Shown in pieces: positions 1-11,428 of a DNA stretch of 64,000 nt; the first letter of the stretch is position 1; each line of letters begins with the position of its first letter. The notes beneath the pieces are model-generated. The model made no database searches and was not told the DNA's origin. It saw only the letters and a list, made by a program, of their open reading frames with translations. Position numbers and translations under genes: made by a program. The stretch comes from Thozetella sp. PMI_491 (Eukaryota > Ascomycota > Sordariomycetes > Chaetosphaeriales > Chaetosphaeriaceae): the NCBI GenBank assembly GCA_021432635.1, contig MU270025.1:951244-1015243 (forward strand), written 5' to 3'.

Positions 1-1961
1 GGGGAGGCCACATGCGAATTCTGAGAGATGGTGGTCCAGAAACGGCGGGCGTGCCTCGATGCTATGTGCCATTTCGGTACGGTCTCCAAGACACGACAGC
101 ATCACGTTTGCGAGCATTGTCTTGGTGGTAATGTATTCGGCAGAGTGTAGTGGGTGCCACTTGTTCAATATCTTCTCCCGAGCGTCGACAGAGAGCGAAT
201 TCAGGGCGGTGTCGCGACAGTCGAGCTCGGTATATGCCGGTTGCTCGCGGACCCAGGGAGCAAAGACGTGTTGTGTTGGCTGCTGCCCAAGCATCCAGGT
301 TAAGATTGATGATCCGTTAACCGACCTCGTTGTCGCAGACTCGCCTAGGCTATGCTGAAACGCTCCTGAACGAGGGTAAATGCTACTTAGTTGCTCTTCC
401 ACCATCTTCAGCATCTCTTCCCGCTTTGGAGGGTCTCGTGTCAACGGGGCGTCAGGGAGCGCCAAGTCTGATTCTCTGAGCAGGTCTGGGGCGAAGAAGC
501 GGTATCCCGCAAAGTGCTCATCAGCACCTTCGCCGGTTAGGACAACCTTATAATTCTTGTCCCGAGCCAGCTCAGAGAGTGCGAATTTGCTCACGCTGTT
601 CAAGTCAGCGTTGTGATGCTCACAGTGGTAAGCAGCATCGGCAAAGTTGTTCGCTAGTTGTTCTTCGTCAATGTGCACTTTATCAAGTTGGATCCCCAGC
701 CACTCTGCTGTTCGCTCTGCAATAGCTGGGCTTGCATGTTAGAACCTTAGTCAAAATATTTGGCTGTATGAAGGGGGTATACACACCGGACTCATTGAAT
801 CCAGGCTGAGAATACTCCACGCAGAAGCAGCTGATTCTCTTCGCTGCCTCTTGGTCTCCCATCTTTACGCCTTGCTCACGCACAAGAGTTGTGGCTATAC
901 CTGCGATCAAGGAGGAGTCGATGCCACCTGAGAGGTAAATGCCGACGGGTACATCTGCCTGGAGACGTAGCTTCACAGCTTCCATCAAGTGCTCCCGTAC
1001 TCCAACCACCATCTCATCTATGGTGCGACACTCCGGCTCTAGCTGCTCCTGTTAGCTATACGGCATAAGATGCAGACAAAATTTATTGTATACCTTGTTC
1101 CTATAGTCCAAATCCCAGTATCGGTGTTGGTAAACCTTTCCATCATTCAAAACTTCGAGAAAACATCCTGGAGGAACTTTCTTTAATCCACGGAATAGCG
1201 TCCGGTCGTCATGGATCCAGCCTCCATCTGCTAGGCATCCTAGGTCCCACCTCGGCTTCCAGTCAAAGGCAAGAAGCGCTTTGGCTTCCGCTGCAATGAG
1301 AAGTCTCTTCCTTGTGTTACCCAAGCCCTTTTGCGCCGTCTCTCTTGGGACCTCAATTGTTTGGTCAGTAGTAGTCCAAAACAAAGGCTTAATGCCGAAT
1401 CTATCTCGAACCACTAGGATCTTGCCGGCCGGTTCGTCATATAGCACGAATGCAAACTCGCCCCGAATATGCTCTAGGAACTTTGGTGCTCCGTGCACTT
1501 TATACAGGGCAACGACAAGTTCGCTGTCGCTGTGGCCGCAGAAGTTATATCCGTGGTCACGAGATAAATGCTCTCGCAGCCGAATATGATCGTATATTTC
1601 GCCGTTCACAACGGCGTGGATTTGGCCATCGTCGCTGTGAATGGGCTGGTCTCCTTGGCTGGATAGATCATTGATCGATAGGCGACAGTGGGCGAGACCT
1701 GGTCCGGGATATGAGCATTTTGGACACTTGGCGGTGTATCGGGAGCATAGATCTTTGCAACATGACTCGCCTACTCCTTTCGTAGAACGCACCTACGTGA
1801 CAGTCTTCGCTGACCCAAACACCTCGCGCATCCGGGCCACGGTGGGCGATGAAGTCGAGACTTTTTTCCAACTGGGTAGTTAGGTTCGTTATACCGTCAC
1901 TAGTATCTTGCTTGGCTCGGCTGGTTGTGCCGAGTGTAATGCTTGCTGTTATTCCACACAT
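1..1961 (-). CDS. Asparagine synthetase (glutamine-hydrolysing), 3' end beyond the window
   Basis: Converts aspartate to asparagine with glutamine as nitrogen donor and ATP; related fungal copies sit in secondary-metabolite clusters. I start at the ATG whose next codons give MCGI, because Cys2 is the glutaminase nucleophile; an in-frame ATG 39 bp upstream would bury it. Four exons join in phase: 1961-1793, 1698-1094, 1048-787 and 716-1 (introns 94, 45 and 70 bp, all GT-AG). Visible motifs are HRGPD, NGEIYDH and RDRFGIKPLF of the class II amidotransferase domain, then the ATP-pyrophosphatase loop SGGIDSS and LTGEGADEHFAGY of the synthetase domain. The frame stays open to base 1, where the window cuts the C-terminus. 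No lesion is seen in the visible part. Confident on family; a housekeeping versus cluster role cannot be decided. Confidence 0.92.
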
Positions 1962-2000
1962 TGGACACACCAGGCTGTTTGGCGGCCCTGCCTGAATCAA

Positions 2001-3116
2001 CGGCTGGAACTGGGCAAGACGACGGTTGTCTTCTTAGTGGCTACGGGGGACGCCTCTCGCAACAGGTTGAGTGAATATCAGGAGCTGACGTGGGCGGCTT
2101 GTCAACTAAATAAGGTACTTTGGTGCTTGGCTGCGTTACAGGCAGACCCAACTGTGGATCCGTTCGCTTACAACACCTCCCTAATTCATCACTAGCCAGC
2201 CGAGAGCAGACAGATCCACAGACGTGTTGGTCTTGAGAGTCCCAATGCCAAGGGATGAGACGATTACCCCGCCCTTGACAGTTTGAAGCGGTCCTCGGTC
2301 CAGATTGGACAATAGCAAACTAACAAGACCAGGCCGTTATATTTACCGATTGATTGGGACTTAGGGCTCAGCGACTTACTTCCGGGTCATGTGAGCTAAA
2401 CTCAAATGCAAGGAACAGACGGAGAGATGTCCCTCGTTTAGCCGAGCTTTATTTAGAAATAAAACGTTGATGTGGTAGTGGGCAGTTGCTAGTTTCTTCG
2501 TTGACTTGGCACCTCGGGATTTCCACATTGAGCCACGAAGTCGTTGGGGGTAGATGAGCTAACATCCGGAAACATTTAGGGTTCCCTTGCATTCTGACTA
2601 GTAGATTCCGATGAGTTGGAAACCTTCTATCAAGTACCTGGCTCATTTCCGCATAGAGTCGCCATGAGGGAAAGGACAAGCGACGTCCTAATCGTCGTGG
2701 CGCAGTTATATGAAAACACTACCTGTAGGAGATTACAGTGCAAGGTAATACGGTTGTCCTATGATGAAGACTGGATCAGACGTTGGGGGAAGCGCTCGTA
2801 CCTTTAACAAGTTCTTCGGGTCCTGTATGGCTTGAGAAGATATTACTATAACTAACTTAGTGGGATTTTTAAAATACCAGTTTCAGGCCCAGTTCGCGGT
2901 TGCAAACAATGATTTTATCTACGGAGGCCAATCCAATCCCGAACCCTTATTTTCCACTTGACTACGACGATTATTACCTGATAACAGCTGGATTATGTTG
3001 TCTAATGGATATTCTCAACCCCTATTGATCGAAGGGGCACGTCGACAGAGTTGTAGATTGCTATCATAGCGATTTAGGCTGCCTAAATATACTGTAACCA
3101 TAGAAAATAAACCAAT
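2001..3116. other. Intergenic, no supported gene
   Basis: About 1.1 kb upstream of the asparagine synthetase. Open frames are short (under 100 codons), lack recognisable motifs and have no splice partners that I could find. It probably holds the synthetase promoter. Confidence 0.5.
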
Positions 3117-3983
3117 GTGACCCGAAGATTTGAGTTTTCGATGGTGAAATATATATTGAGAAAATCCGCATCCCCAACATCGGCGGCCATGACGCCTCCT
3201 ACGACCTTCGGCCCTATGAATCCGATGGCAGCCCTCGCCCCTCCGACACCACCGATCGCTCAAGGCATGGTATCACCGCCTACCGGGAATGACTTCACCC
3301 CTATTATAATCCCACCACAAGCCGGCTCGACCTCGCCGCCTCAGTCTAAGACTTCTCCTCCAATATCGGCCACAGCGCAAAATAAAACCCCACTACCGTG
3401 TGCTTCAACACTGCCTGCAGATGTTGCTCACCCAACACAGGGATTTTCACAATATCAGTCGCCAGGGGTATTGCAATTCCAGATAACGCCGCCACCGCGA
3501 GGCTCAATGCCAGTGCAGCTCTATGGATCATCCTACGACCAGTCTCAGCCTTCTACTGGCCTCCCATCATACCCCTTCTTTATCGCCACGCAATCTCCAC
3601 TACCACCTGCTATGACAGCTGTGGGCCTTCCGCCTCATCCTGATCACCAGGTACCTCGTGCTTATCCCTCAGGGTATAACCCAGGAATGTACCAATATAA
3701 CCCTAGTCCAGCGTCTCTAGGTCTGCAGCAATACAGCCCTAGCCTACCAGTGATTTTTCCTGGACCATAACAGCCTCAATTTCATGAACAGCACCAGCAA
3801 ACTGGCCTCCTTTCAGTAGGCTATTCGGAACCTACGCCTGGATCGTTCTCTTCGCAGCATGGTGGCATCGGCGCCCGGATGCAATTCCTGCCGCCACCGA
3901 TAGCCCCGCAGATGCCGCTGTGGAAGAAGAAGAGTTTACTCAGTTTAGGTAGTCTGACGGAGAGGGCGGAGGAGATTTTTAAG
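3117..3983 (+). pseudogene. Pro/Gln-rich low-complexity protein, interrupted by in-frame TAA
   Basis: Frame of 217 codons rich in Pro, Ser, Thr, Gln and Tyr (PP and QY-type motifs throughout), ended by TAA at 3768-3770. The same frame continues without shift for 70 more codons of the same composition (Gln- and Pro-rich, then KKKSLLSLGSL) to TAA at 3981-3983. The continuation of compositional bias past the stop suggests that TAA replaced a CAA glutamine codon. Alternatives are a genuine C-terminus at 3770 with a chance open tail, or a missing intron. No domain is recognised, and the N-terminal start is uncertain because the first 20 codons differ in composition from the rest. Confidence 0.45.
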
Positions 3984-4532
3984 TGATATAGGCCCTACAT
4001 CTAGAAACCACTCCTATGGCGTCGGATGATTTGTCGCTTTCCCTACTTCCGACACACTATCGACGGGTGTGCACCTTTCGGGAAGCACCCTGTTTAGTAT
4101 AAAATTCTCCTTATCGGGTATGTCTACGGTAACGGTTGTCGGATGGGACGGGCTAAAGGGAGATTATGTGAATTTTAACACCGTTCTGTTTTCGTAGTAT
4201 TACGACGCAATTGCAGCTTCACAAGTACACTCTTACGGGAAACAGAGTATATAGCGTCAAGTTCAAACACTCGAAGTGAATTCATTAATATAGGGCGATT
4301 ATTGTCATATGTCATATCGCGTAGGGTGGCCAGTTCGATGGCAGTTGTGCAACCCAGAGTTCTCGACTCGCACTAGGAGGCATCATACACCGTCTCTTAT
4401 GGTAATGCAGTTTGCATTTCGCTTGGTAACGGCAATTCCATCTTGAACCCAACATATGTTATAAAAGACACTAGTTCATGGGCATGCCTTCCTATACTAT
4501 CCCTTGAAATCGTAAGATAGAAGAAATATCAT
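3984..4532. other. Intergenic, nothing recognised
   Basis: AT-richer spacer of about 0.5 kb between the Pro-rich frame and the small secreted peptide gene. It contains the 3' flank of the latter. No RNA gene or repeat was recognised. Confidence 0.4.
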
Positions 4533-4824
4533 CTAGTTTCCGTGGCAGGTGCAGTGGCAAGTGCCAGTAACACCACCATTCGAGACGCACTGACACAGAA
4601 GTAAGTCGAGAACTGTCTGTTGGAGGTTTGAACGAGGGCTTACGCACGTAAGAGTCTTCGCATTCTTTGCCAGTCGAGCGAGAACAATCAGCAGGACATT
4701 GATCGTCGGTAACCCTGCATCCGATCCGTTTAAATAGCTGTCTGGGAATAGGCGCGGGATCGGCAGCTGGCGCTGCAATCACCGCTGTAATTACAGTGAG
4801 TAGGAGCACGATGTAGTAGCGCAT
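4533..4824 (-). CDS. Small secreted cysteine-rich peptide, fungal defensin-like (CS-alpha-beta pattern)
   Basis: Two exons, 4824-4648 and 4589-4533, flank a 58-bp intron with GTGCGT donor, CTTAC branch-like site and TCAG acceptor, spliced in phase 0. Product is 77 residues. Residues 1-18 form a hydrophobic signal peptide, followed by a short Pro/Ala-rich propeptide ending in Lys-Arg, a Kex2 cleavage site placed just before the first cysteine region. The mature part has eight cysteines spaced C-x6-C-x3-C-x7-C-x4-C-x8-C-x-C-x-C. The CxxxC and terminal CxC, and a Gly-Gly before the CxC, recall CS-alpha-beta defensins of fungi such as plectasin, which have six cysteines and the same pre-pro layout. 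Without splicing the last four cysteines are lost, which supports the intron. An antimicrobial role is inference; a cysteine-rich effector of another fold is possible. Confidence 0.6.
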
Positions 4825-5756
4825 TTTCGAGTAAATCCTAGGGAGGGAAAAAAAGGAGACGATATGATCTGAGGACGCTCTACTCCCAAAACAGCCTCAG
4901 GGTTTCCTAGAGGGATACGTCTTCATATACTATGTCACAGATACAGATTCGTCTTCGTGGAGGTTGTAACCGAGCACCGTATTCGTCGCACCCTTTCGAA
5001 TAAGCCACACATACCATTACTTTGTATCGCTTATTCTAATTCGTCAGCTAGTAACGCAGGAGGCTATCTCAGCCACTCTCATCGCCCACCTTCCATATTA
5101 AGAATATGGAAACATCAGCTCGGAACATAGTTTCAACCGGCTGACATGAATATGAGCGAAGAAGCTTCAAGAAACACGGGCTGCACGTCATTCACCGTCA
5201 GAGTTGCAACAATTTTCAGCCCCAGAGGACAACGCACTCTGAGGCCATGCACTGAAGGGGCGTCGGGATAGTTCCGCTCGTCGTTCCGCCCTTGGGTCAA
5301 CCTGCTGTCTTCTTAAATGGGCCCCATCTTAAATTCCCCAGGAAACATTTTAAAACCCATGCGACAGCCACCACCATAGTTATATATATCGATAACACCT
5401 CAGTCATTTACTGCGTTGGGTCCACTATCGCGGACAAGTTACATGTCGTTTTTGACTAGCCCTAAGACCGTACTATTTTCCTCTTCATCGAGCAACTATA
5501 GTTGAAAAAGAGAGTTTCCAGACAAGAGGCGATATATGTACTGGATATGACTGCAGGCGAAATCTTCGTACAAATTGGAGTAGACTCCGCTCTCAGGGAG
5601 TTCCCGATATAGGAACAGATCCTTACCTCCCTTTACACAAAAGGAAACAGGATCCCTCGTCTACTACGATACAGGCTATCGGCTTAGCTAAAGAGTAATA
5701 GTAGAGTAATGAGAGTTTGTGGCTTAACGGATAAGTACTTTATATCCCACCCAATA
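4825..5756. other. Intergenic, no supported gene
   Basis: About 0.9 kb. Upstream part holds the promoter of the small secreted peptide. No open frame with recognisable content on either strand, no tRNA-like cloverleaf noticed. Confidence 0.45.
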
Positions 5757-7643
5757 TCACGAGAGGACGATGTATGCCCCCTCGCTTCCGTCGTTTGGGA
5801 CTTCGCCGTCAAATGCCTCGCCTCGCATGAGGCCCTCAACATAGCATGGGCCGGCTAGTTTCCACCCCTCCCCATCCGGCGCCGGCCGAATGATGAAAGG
5901 TACATTGGAACCGTAGGGAATCACAATTGTGTCGTCCTGTCGAGCGAACAATCCAGCATTTCCGACCCAACCCTGGGACGCGACGAAGAAGCAGTCCGAG
6001 AAGACCAGAGTGGCGCTTCGTTGGAGATACCTCCAAAAGTCCATGAAGCGGGGTATGTGGTTAGCTCCCAGCTCATGTACTGCAAGCGCCAGCAGCTCGT
6101 CATCAGATTTCTCTTCGCCGCCCGCTCGATGCTGATTCTGGAAGTTCCGGTAGCCGACACACACATTGACAAACAACGCCCAGCCGTCACGGCACTCGTC
6201 GCCTAGCTTGCCGCTTATCAGCGCGCGGCTGACAGCCTCAATTACATCGTTCGGGTACCGCGCCCGGGTCATTGGGTGGCTGTCCAAGGACGCAAGGGTA
6301 GCCACCCATGGTCCTACCACGTCCATATCCAATTTCTGGATCTCTCGTGTAGTGGGAAGGGCTCGTACGCTCGCGATACGGTCTATTACCAGGCATTTGA
6401 GAAGGAGTTTATGGCGGCTATCGCTTGCACCGAAAGCCCCACGAGACGCACCTCCTGCGTTGAACTGTTTGGTCTCATCCGGATACAAGTTGCGGTTGAT
6501 GGACCAGTCAGGCACCCAAGAGGGCAGATCGTGATTCTTCGCTCCGTGGGCATGGCAAAGAATGTCATAGCCATTCCGCGTGCCAAGGATGCGGTACGCG
6601 ACCTCGCGGTACAGATCAGCCACCGGCTGGGTGTAATCGACTGCGATTCCTAGCTGTGTGCCATCGATAGCCACTCCCATTAGCGCGTATATCTTGTCGC
6701 GCGGATCTTTGCACGTGGTCTGGCGCGTCTGGATTAGGGCATGGCCGAGCGTCACGCCGCCAGCGAACGCAGCCACTGGGTGAATGGTGCCGTCCGCGCT
6801 AGCCCTAACGCCACCCCGAACGTAGTTCTTCAGCATGCTCAGGTCCATGATAGCCTTGTGTGTACCTGACTGGCTGTCGCCATCAATCTGGAGGTACGAA
6901 TCCACAATGGCGGGCAACTTGCGCATGCCAATCGCAAACGCCACCATAAAATATGAACTTGAATCGAATTCGTACATGCCGGCCATTAAAACCAATCGCT
7001 TGGCCAGGATGGCCTCTTGGAGTACCCATGCTCGCGTTGGCCATTTTGACGTGATGATAGTGCGAAGGGAAGCCCATCCCGGATCGTCTTCTGGGGGAAG
7101 CAGCTTTCCATCGTGCTCTACCGCTAGCTCGGACGCGTCACTATGAGCCCCGCCAAACTCCATAAGCTTCGTTAATAGTGTGTTGGCTGCTCCTGGATTC
7201 TACACGTTGTCGCACAGATAGGCGATGACCTGCTCGGCTTCTCCATAAAGCTGGGCCATCCGCCGTACTTGGTGCGCCTTCTCCTCCTGGTCATCTTGGT
7301 TGATGCAGACGGCATCTGCCCAAACTCTCGGCGTGGGCTGGGCCCCGGGAAAAGATCGGATGCTCGAGAGTGCTTTGTATAGAGAAGCTGTTATTGAGAG
7401 TCTCTTCGGAGCATTAGCCCCTTCCTCCAGTAGTTGCAGTACATAGGGCTTCTCATCACTCCCCCAGACATATGACAATGCCGCATAGCTCGGATGAGTG
7501 TCCGGAGATACGATTTCGTCCTGCGCAACGGTGGGATGTTCGGGACGGCCCGTGCTAATCTGCAACAGACGGAAATGGTTGGATGAAGGGAGTGCCTTGT
7601 ATTGAAAGGAATCGAATGATTCCATAGTCGGACGTAGAAGCAA
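5757..7643 (-). pseudogene. HET-domain protein, interrupted by in-frame TAG at codon 148
   Basis: HET proteins act in heterokaryon incompatibility and trigger cell death on non-self recognition. A single uninterrupted frame of 629 codons contains one stop, TAG at 7202-7200. Before it are the three classical HET blocks: YAALSYVWGS (about residue 52), RVWADAVCINQDD (about 105) and HQVRRMAQLY. After it, in the same frame, come NPGAANTLLTKL, RAWVLQEAI, DPRDKIYALMGVA and the usual C-terminal GLFARQDD region. No splice site pair removes the TAG. Loss of one base pair (CAG to TAG) is the simplest reading. If translated, the protein would stop just after the HET core. Length without the stop is typical for the family. 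Confidence 0.8.
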
Positions 7644-8087
7644 GCTTATCAGTTGACATTCCCGTACGCGCTGGTTGGAAACTAGATGGGCTGAGATTTC
7701 TCCCTCTTCTACCCCGCGCTCGCTGATAAATTATTGGTCCTATTACTGCGGGTTACTTGTCCGCAGACGCTGCTTATTTTTAGACGAGGCATGAGCGTGC
7801 ATGAAGGCGCGTATTTCAAGTAGCCTAGGACGCTGCGTTTGCGGAACTATCGCGAGAGACTTCGCTCTTTGACGGCCAACATTACTGCGTGAACTAAAAC
7901 TTATTATTCTTCAAGCGAGTAAATAATCGGCGAATAGGAGTGAACCTATGCTATCATTACGTGACCAAACGGTAGGACCTATTTTAATGTCTATCGCCCG
8001 GGCATGTCTAGGGTCACAAGTTGTGAAATAGAAGGGGAGTCGAGAAAGAGACCTAGCATTCCCCTAAATACTACCGCCGACAGACAC

Positions 8088-8168
<81 letters not shown>

Positions 8169-8477
8169 TGCATTAGCTCCCTCCAGCCGCGACAGTCGCG
8201 CAAGCGTGCCGATATCTCTGATAATAAGATTATTACTTCTAACTATTAAACCTCTACCGCCAATAATTCACTCCTCTTTCTCTATTAACCCGATCTATGG
8301 CAATAGCCGCCCAAGTCGTGACTTCTCAATCGAAACCTCGAATTAGCTTCTCTACAGCTTCGTTATCAAATATCGAAGGATGCATCTCATTTAGCAATAG
8401 ATTAGGATTCTATAATTTCGGCTTGTGTTTCCAGGACAATGGTTTGACTCTAAAGCTACACTATCTGGTAGATAAGG
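7644..8477. other. Intergenic with microsatellite
   Basis: Promoter side of the HET gene and 3' flank of the DUF3176 gene. Apart from the tetranucleotide array listed separately, no gene is supported. An open frame on the plus strand at 8297-8701 lies mostly antisense to the last DUF3176 exon and was rejected. Confidence 0.45.
8079..8168. repeat. (CAGA)n tetranucleotide microsatellite, about 20 copies
   Basis: Nearly perfect tandem GACA/CAGA repeats, with one imperfect CACA step near 8086. It reads as poly-(Cys-Leu-Ser-Val) or poly-(Thr-Asp-Arg-Gln) if translated, so frames across it are artefacts. Confidence 0.95.
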
Positions 8478-10705
8478 TCAAACCTTTTCGTCTGCTTGAC
8501 TATCTAGACGAGGATGTCCCGGTGAGAAACTCATGGTATTATTTCGCATCTGAGCCTTGGCCGATATCGCCTCGCGCCGCAGACTTGCCGTATATCCAGC
8601 TCTATCGGCCGATACATCTTCACTTTGAAGCGCGAAGAGTGTCGCGAGTGCCGAGCTCTTCTTCACTGGTACTCCCAGTCGGTGGGTTGCGGCAGCAGTG
8701 AAGAGAAAGAAGACAGTAGCCACGGCACATTGTCCTGCCAAAAACACCAACCAGCCCCACCGCACGTGCATAAAAGTACGATGTTCGAATACGATACCCG
8801 GTACATCAAAAGCATTAAGCCCCGCTTCGTATGCAGGGAGAGAGCGCATCCTGTGATACTCTTCGTTAGTCACTATACGAATACTTCGACTTGCATGGGA
8901 AATAAGACATTACTCAGAGAGTTACTACGTACCCGTTTGTGATGCTTACGGCTACATTCTCCGTTGCAGTTCGAAGCCTCAGCACCTGATCATCGCTACT
9001 CCCCATGCTCAACGGCGACTGCTGGTTACCGCTAGGGTTCTGAATATATCCGTATACGGCATCAGCGATGATTGGTAAGCCTTGGTTGCCGGCCATGAGG
9101 AATTTGTCTCTTCCATCAAATGCCCAGAACCCTGTGGACTGCTCGATAATCTCAAGGCCGACGACCGCCAGACTGCGCAGGTTTGCGGTGAAGTTGGCGC
9201 CAGAGTTGCCGGCGGGTGCATCCCCAGATCCTCGGAAGACCATTACCGCATGATCAGAGCTGGTAGTGCTCTCAGAGCAGCGTGATGCCTGCGTTCTACC
9301 CTGAGATAGAGGGCTACTGCAGTTGATCACAATCTTTGCATCGCCGTCGGCCGGTAGCGCAATGGTATCATATGAGCTGGATTTGTTGGTGCTGGGAGTG
9401 CCGTTCTCGACACGAATCTCATATGTATTGATACATGCGTAGTAGAGTACCTCTACTGCTTGGAACTGCCATGGATCTGGACGTGTAGCGTTGTGGCCGT
9501 TATAAGTCACGTCACCCGAGGTGCCCCACGCAACTTTATACCCTGCAATTTTGGCAGCTTCCAGGTGCGTATCCTTGGAAAACGCAATTGAATGAGCGAG
9601 AAAGGCACTGTAGACTACGTAGGACACCGGGGTTACAAAATAATTGCCATCGTCGGGAAATGAAACGTTGTAGGCCAGTGTGCCATTTAAGGCCAACGGA
9701 TTGGTGTCTAGCTCCGGTATCCATGTTGTCCAGTCGTCGCTGGTAGAGAAAGGCACCTGGGAAACCTGCAAGTGGTCTGTTATATTAGCGGTTGTGACGC
9801 ATATGCCGATGCTTTGAAATCTCTCCCAGCTGCAAGTTCCGCTTGGGCAGCTCGGTGGTTTATGCGGAATACTAGAACTCGATGAGTGCACTAGGCCAGT
9901 CGAGATGTAATCGTATAAATCCAATGATATTACGCCAATCTGACTGCGGTAGTGCATGATGGCTGCGCTACTAGCGGTGATCGAGTCTCCGAAGACGGGC
10001 ACAAGGCGATCCGGAAGCTGGATCAACAGCTGCGTGACTGGCGTCGTAGCGACGCACAGTATGGAGACAATTGCTCCGATAGTCGCAAAATGACTGATAT
10101 GTGAGCTTATGAGTCATGCGGAGCGGGAAAGGTCAAGAGGAAACCAAGGTGGTGGTACTGACTTCCACTTCAACAGACGAAGTAAAGTGATAGATCCGAA
10201 GAACCCTCGACTTGCGCTGTCGAATATATGAAAATCGATGAGTGGACGCTGACTGTTGAACCAGTTCCATTTCCACTGGCTAATGCACTCAGACACAGGT
10301 ATCATAAACGCGGTCTTGGCCAATGTTGCAAAGAAGGCAAGGAAAGCGGATGGGCTGATCCCCATCGGTAGGTTATGGAGAGGGCGGTCATCGAAAGCAA
10401 AGAACACAGAGACGATAACTATTTGGAACAATTAGCTTTTTCTCAGTACTGTGGATGCGTTCCGTACCCATGAGTGATGATAGGCTGACGAAAAGGCAGA
10501 GCAGCTCAAATATCCAGGGCCTGAGGGACATTCGGTGCTTTGGGGCAGGGTTTGGGACCTCAGCGACGGGGCTACTGCACGCATTTTTTGGCTTCTCCTC
10601 AGACTCAATCGGAAGGGAGCGTTTGGTTATCAACACACGGGGACGAATCTCCTCGAGATCTTTCATTTCCGCGCTCATTTCGAGATAGGAACTTGCGACA
10701 GGCAC
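8478..10705 (-). CDS. DUF3176-family membrane protein
   Basis: Fungal integral membrane protein of unknown function. Four exons join in phase: 10705-10468, 10418-10163, 10093-8933 and 8889-8478; introns are 49, 69 and 43 bp, all GT-AG. The product is 688 residues. The N-terminal 65 residues are polar, followed by a hydrophobic segment (PWIFELLCLFVSLSSLM) that continues into exon 2. A second membrane segment lies around LPMGISPSAFLAFFATL, then the family signature ISQWKW followed by RPLIDF. A third opens exon 3 (HFATIGAIVSILCVA). Exon 3 then encodes a large probably extracytoplasmic domain with many N-x-S/T sites and cysteines. Exon 4 has the last membrane span (WLVFLAGQCAVATVFFLF) and a cytoplasmic tail. 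The last intron is short but restores the conserved TNEEYHRM context. No lesion is visible. Confidence 0.85.
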
Positions 10706-11428
10706 TGTGCTTCGGAACCTGCTGGCTAACGTTGCTGTAACAGTCCGCGATATTTGTCGCCTCTCTTATCCGCGTTGCAATAAAGCCCGAGGCACTGCAC
10801 AAAACCCTTATCTCTTCTGCCTATCTCTTCTTTTTCTTTTATCCCCTTAAGGAAGTTAGAGGGCGTATTGATTCATGCTGTCTTGGTCTTCTAGTCCAAG
10901 GCAACAGCGGTATCTAGAGTACAACCAATAGAGACCCGCACGGTAATTGGACTGGTAGGCCTAGAGACAGAGCCCCCTCAGCTCCATATGTCGGATTGTT
11001 TATACGAATGCTGTACTACGTACAGTAGACCTCGTGCCGCTGTGCCAACGCGGGAACAGGTGTGTGTGATAAGTGCCACGCATTAGCCGTCGCCCCCAAC
11101 CTCGTCCTGACACAACAAGTCAGCCTTCTCTGTAATTAAGTAAGTCTTAAGCAGGAAGCTCAGAGCCGTCTATATTAAAATACGCCGCTCGCTTATGAAG
11201 CATAGCCATTTCAGATACGCCTAAGGCATAGATAATAGATCAATCCAAAAATTGAGCAGCCTCTTCTAGTACTGCTAGTTGGTGGCTCGCCGCCAATCTA
11301 TTTAGCCAGCCCCACGGCCAAATTATGCCCACATTCCAAAACAGGACTCTCCTTACTCGGATATTCGTGTACGGCGAGCTAATACGGACCCTTTTAAAAG
11401 AAAAGCCTTCGAAACATCCATAGCAGCT
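10706..11428. other. Intergenic, divergent promoter region
   Basis: Separates the minus-strand DUF3176 gene from the plus-strand secreted protein, so it should contain both promoters. A pyrimidine-rich tract lies at about 10800-10850. No gene recognised. Confidence 0.4.

Noticed and set aside
8297-8701. 134-codon open frame on the plus strand
   Set aside because: More than half is antisense to the last exon of the DUF3176 gene, whose protein fits its family; no motif of its own.
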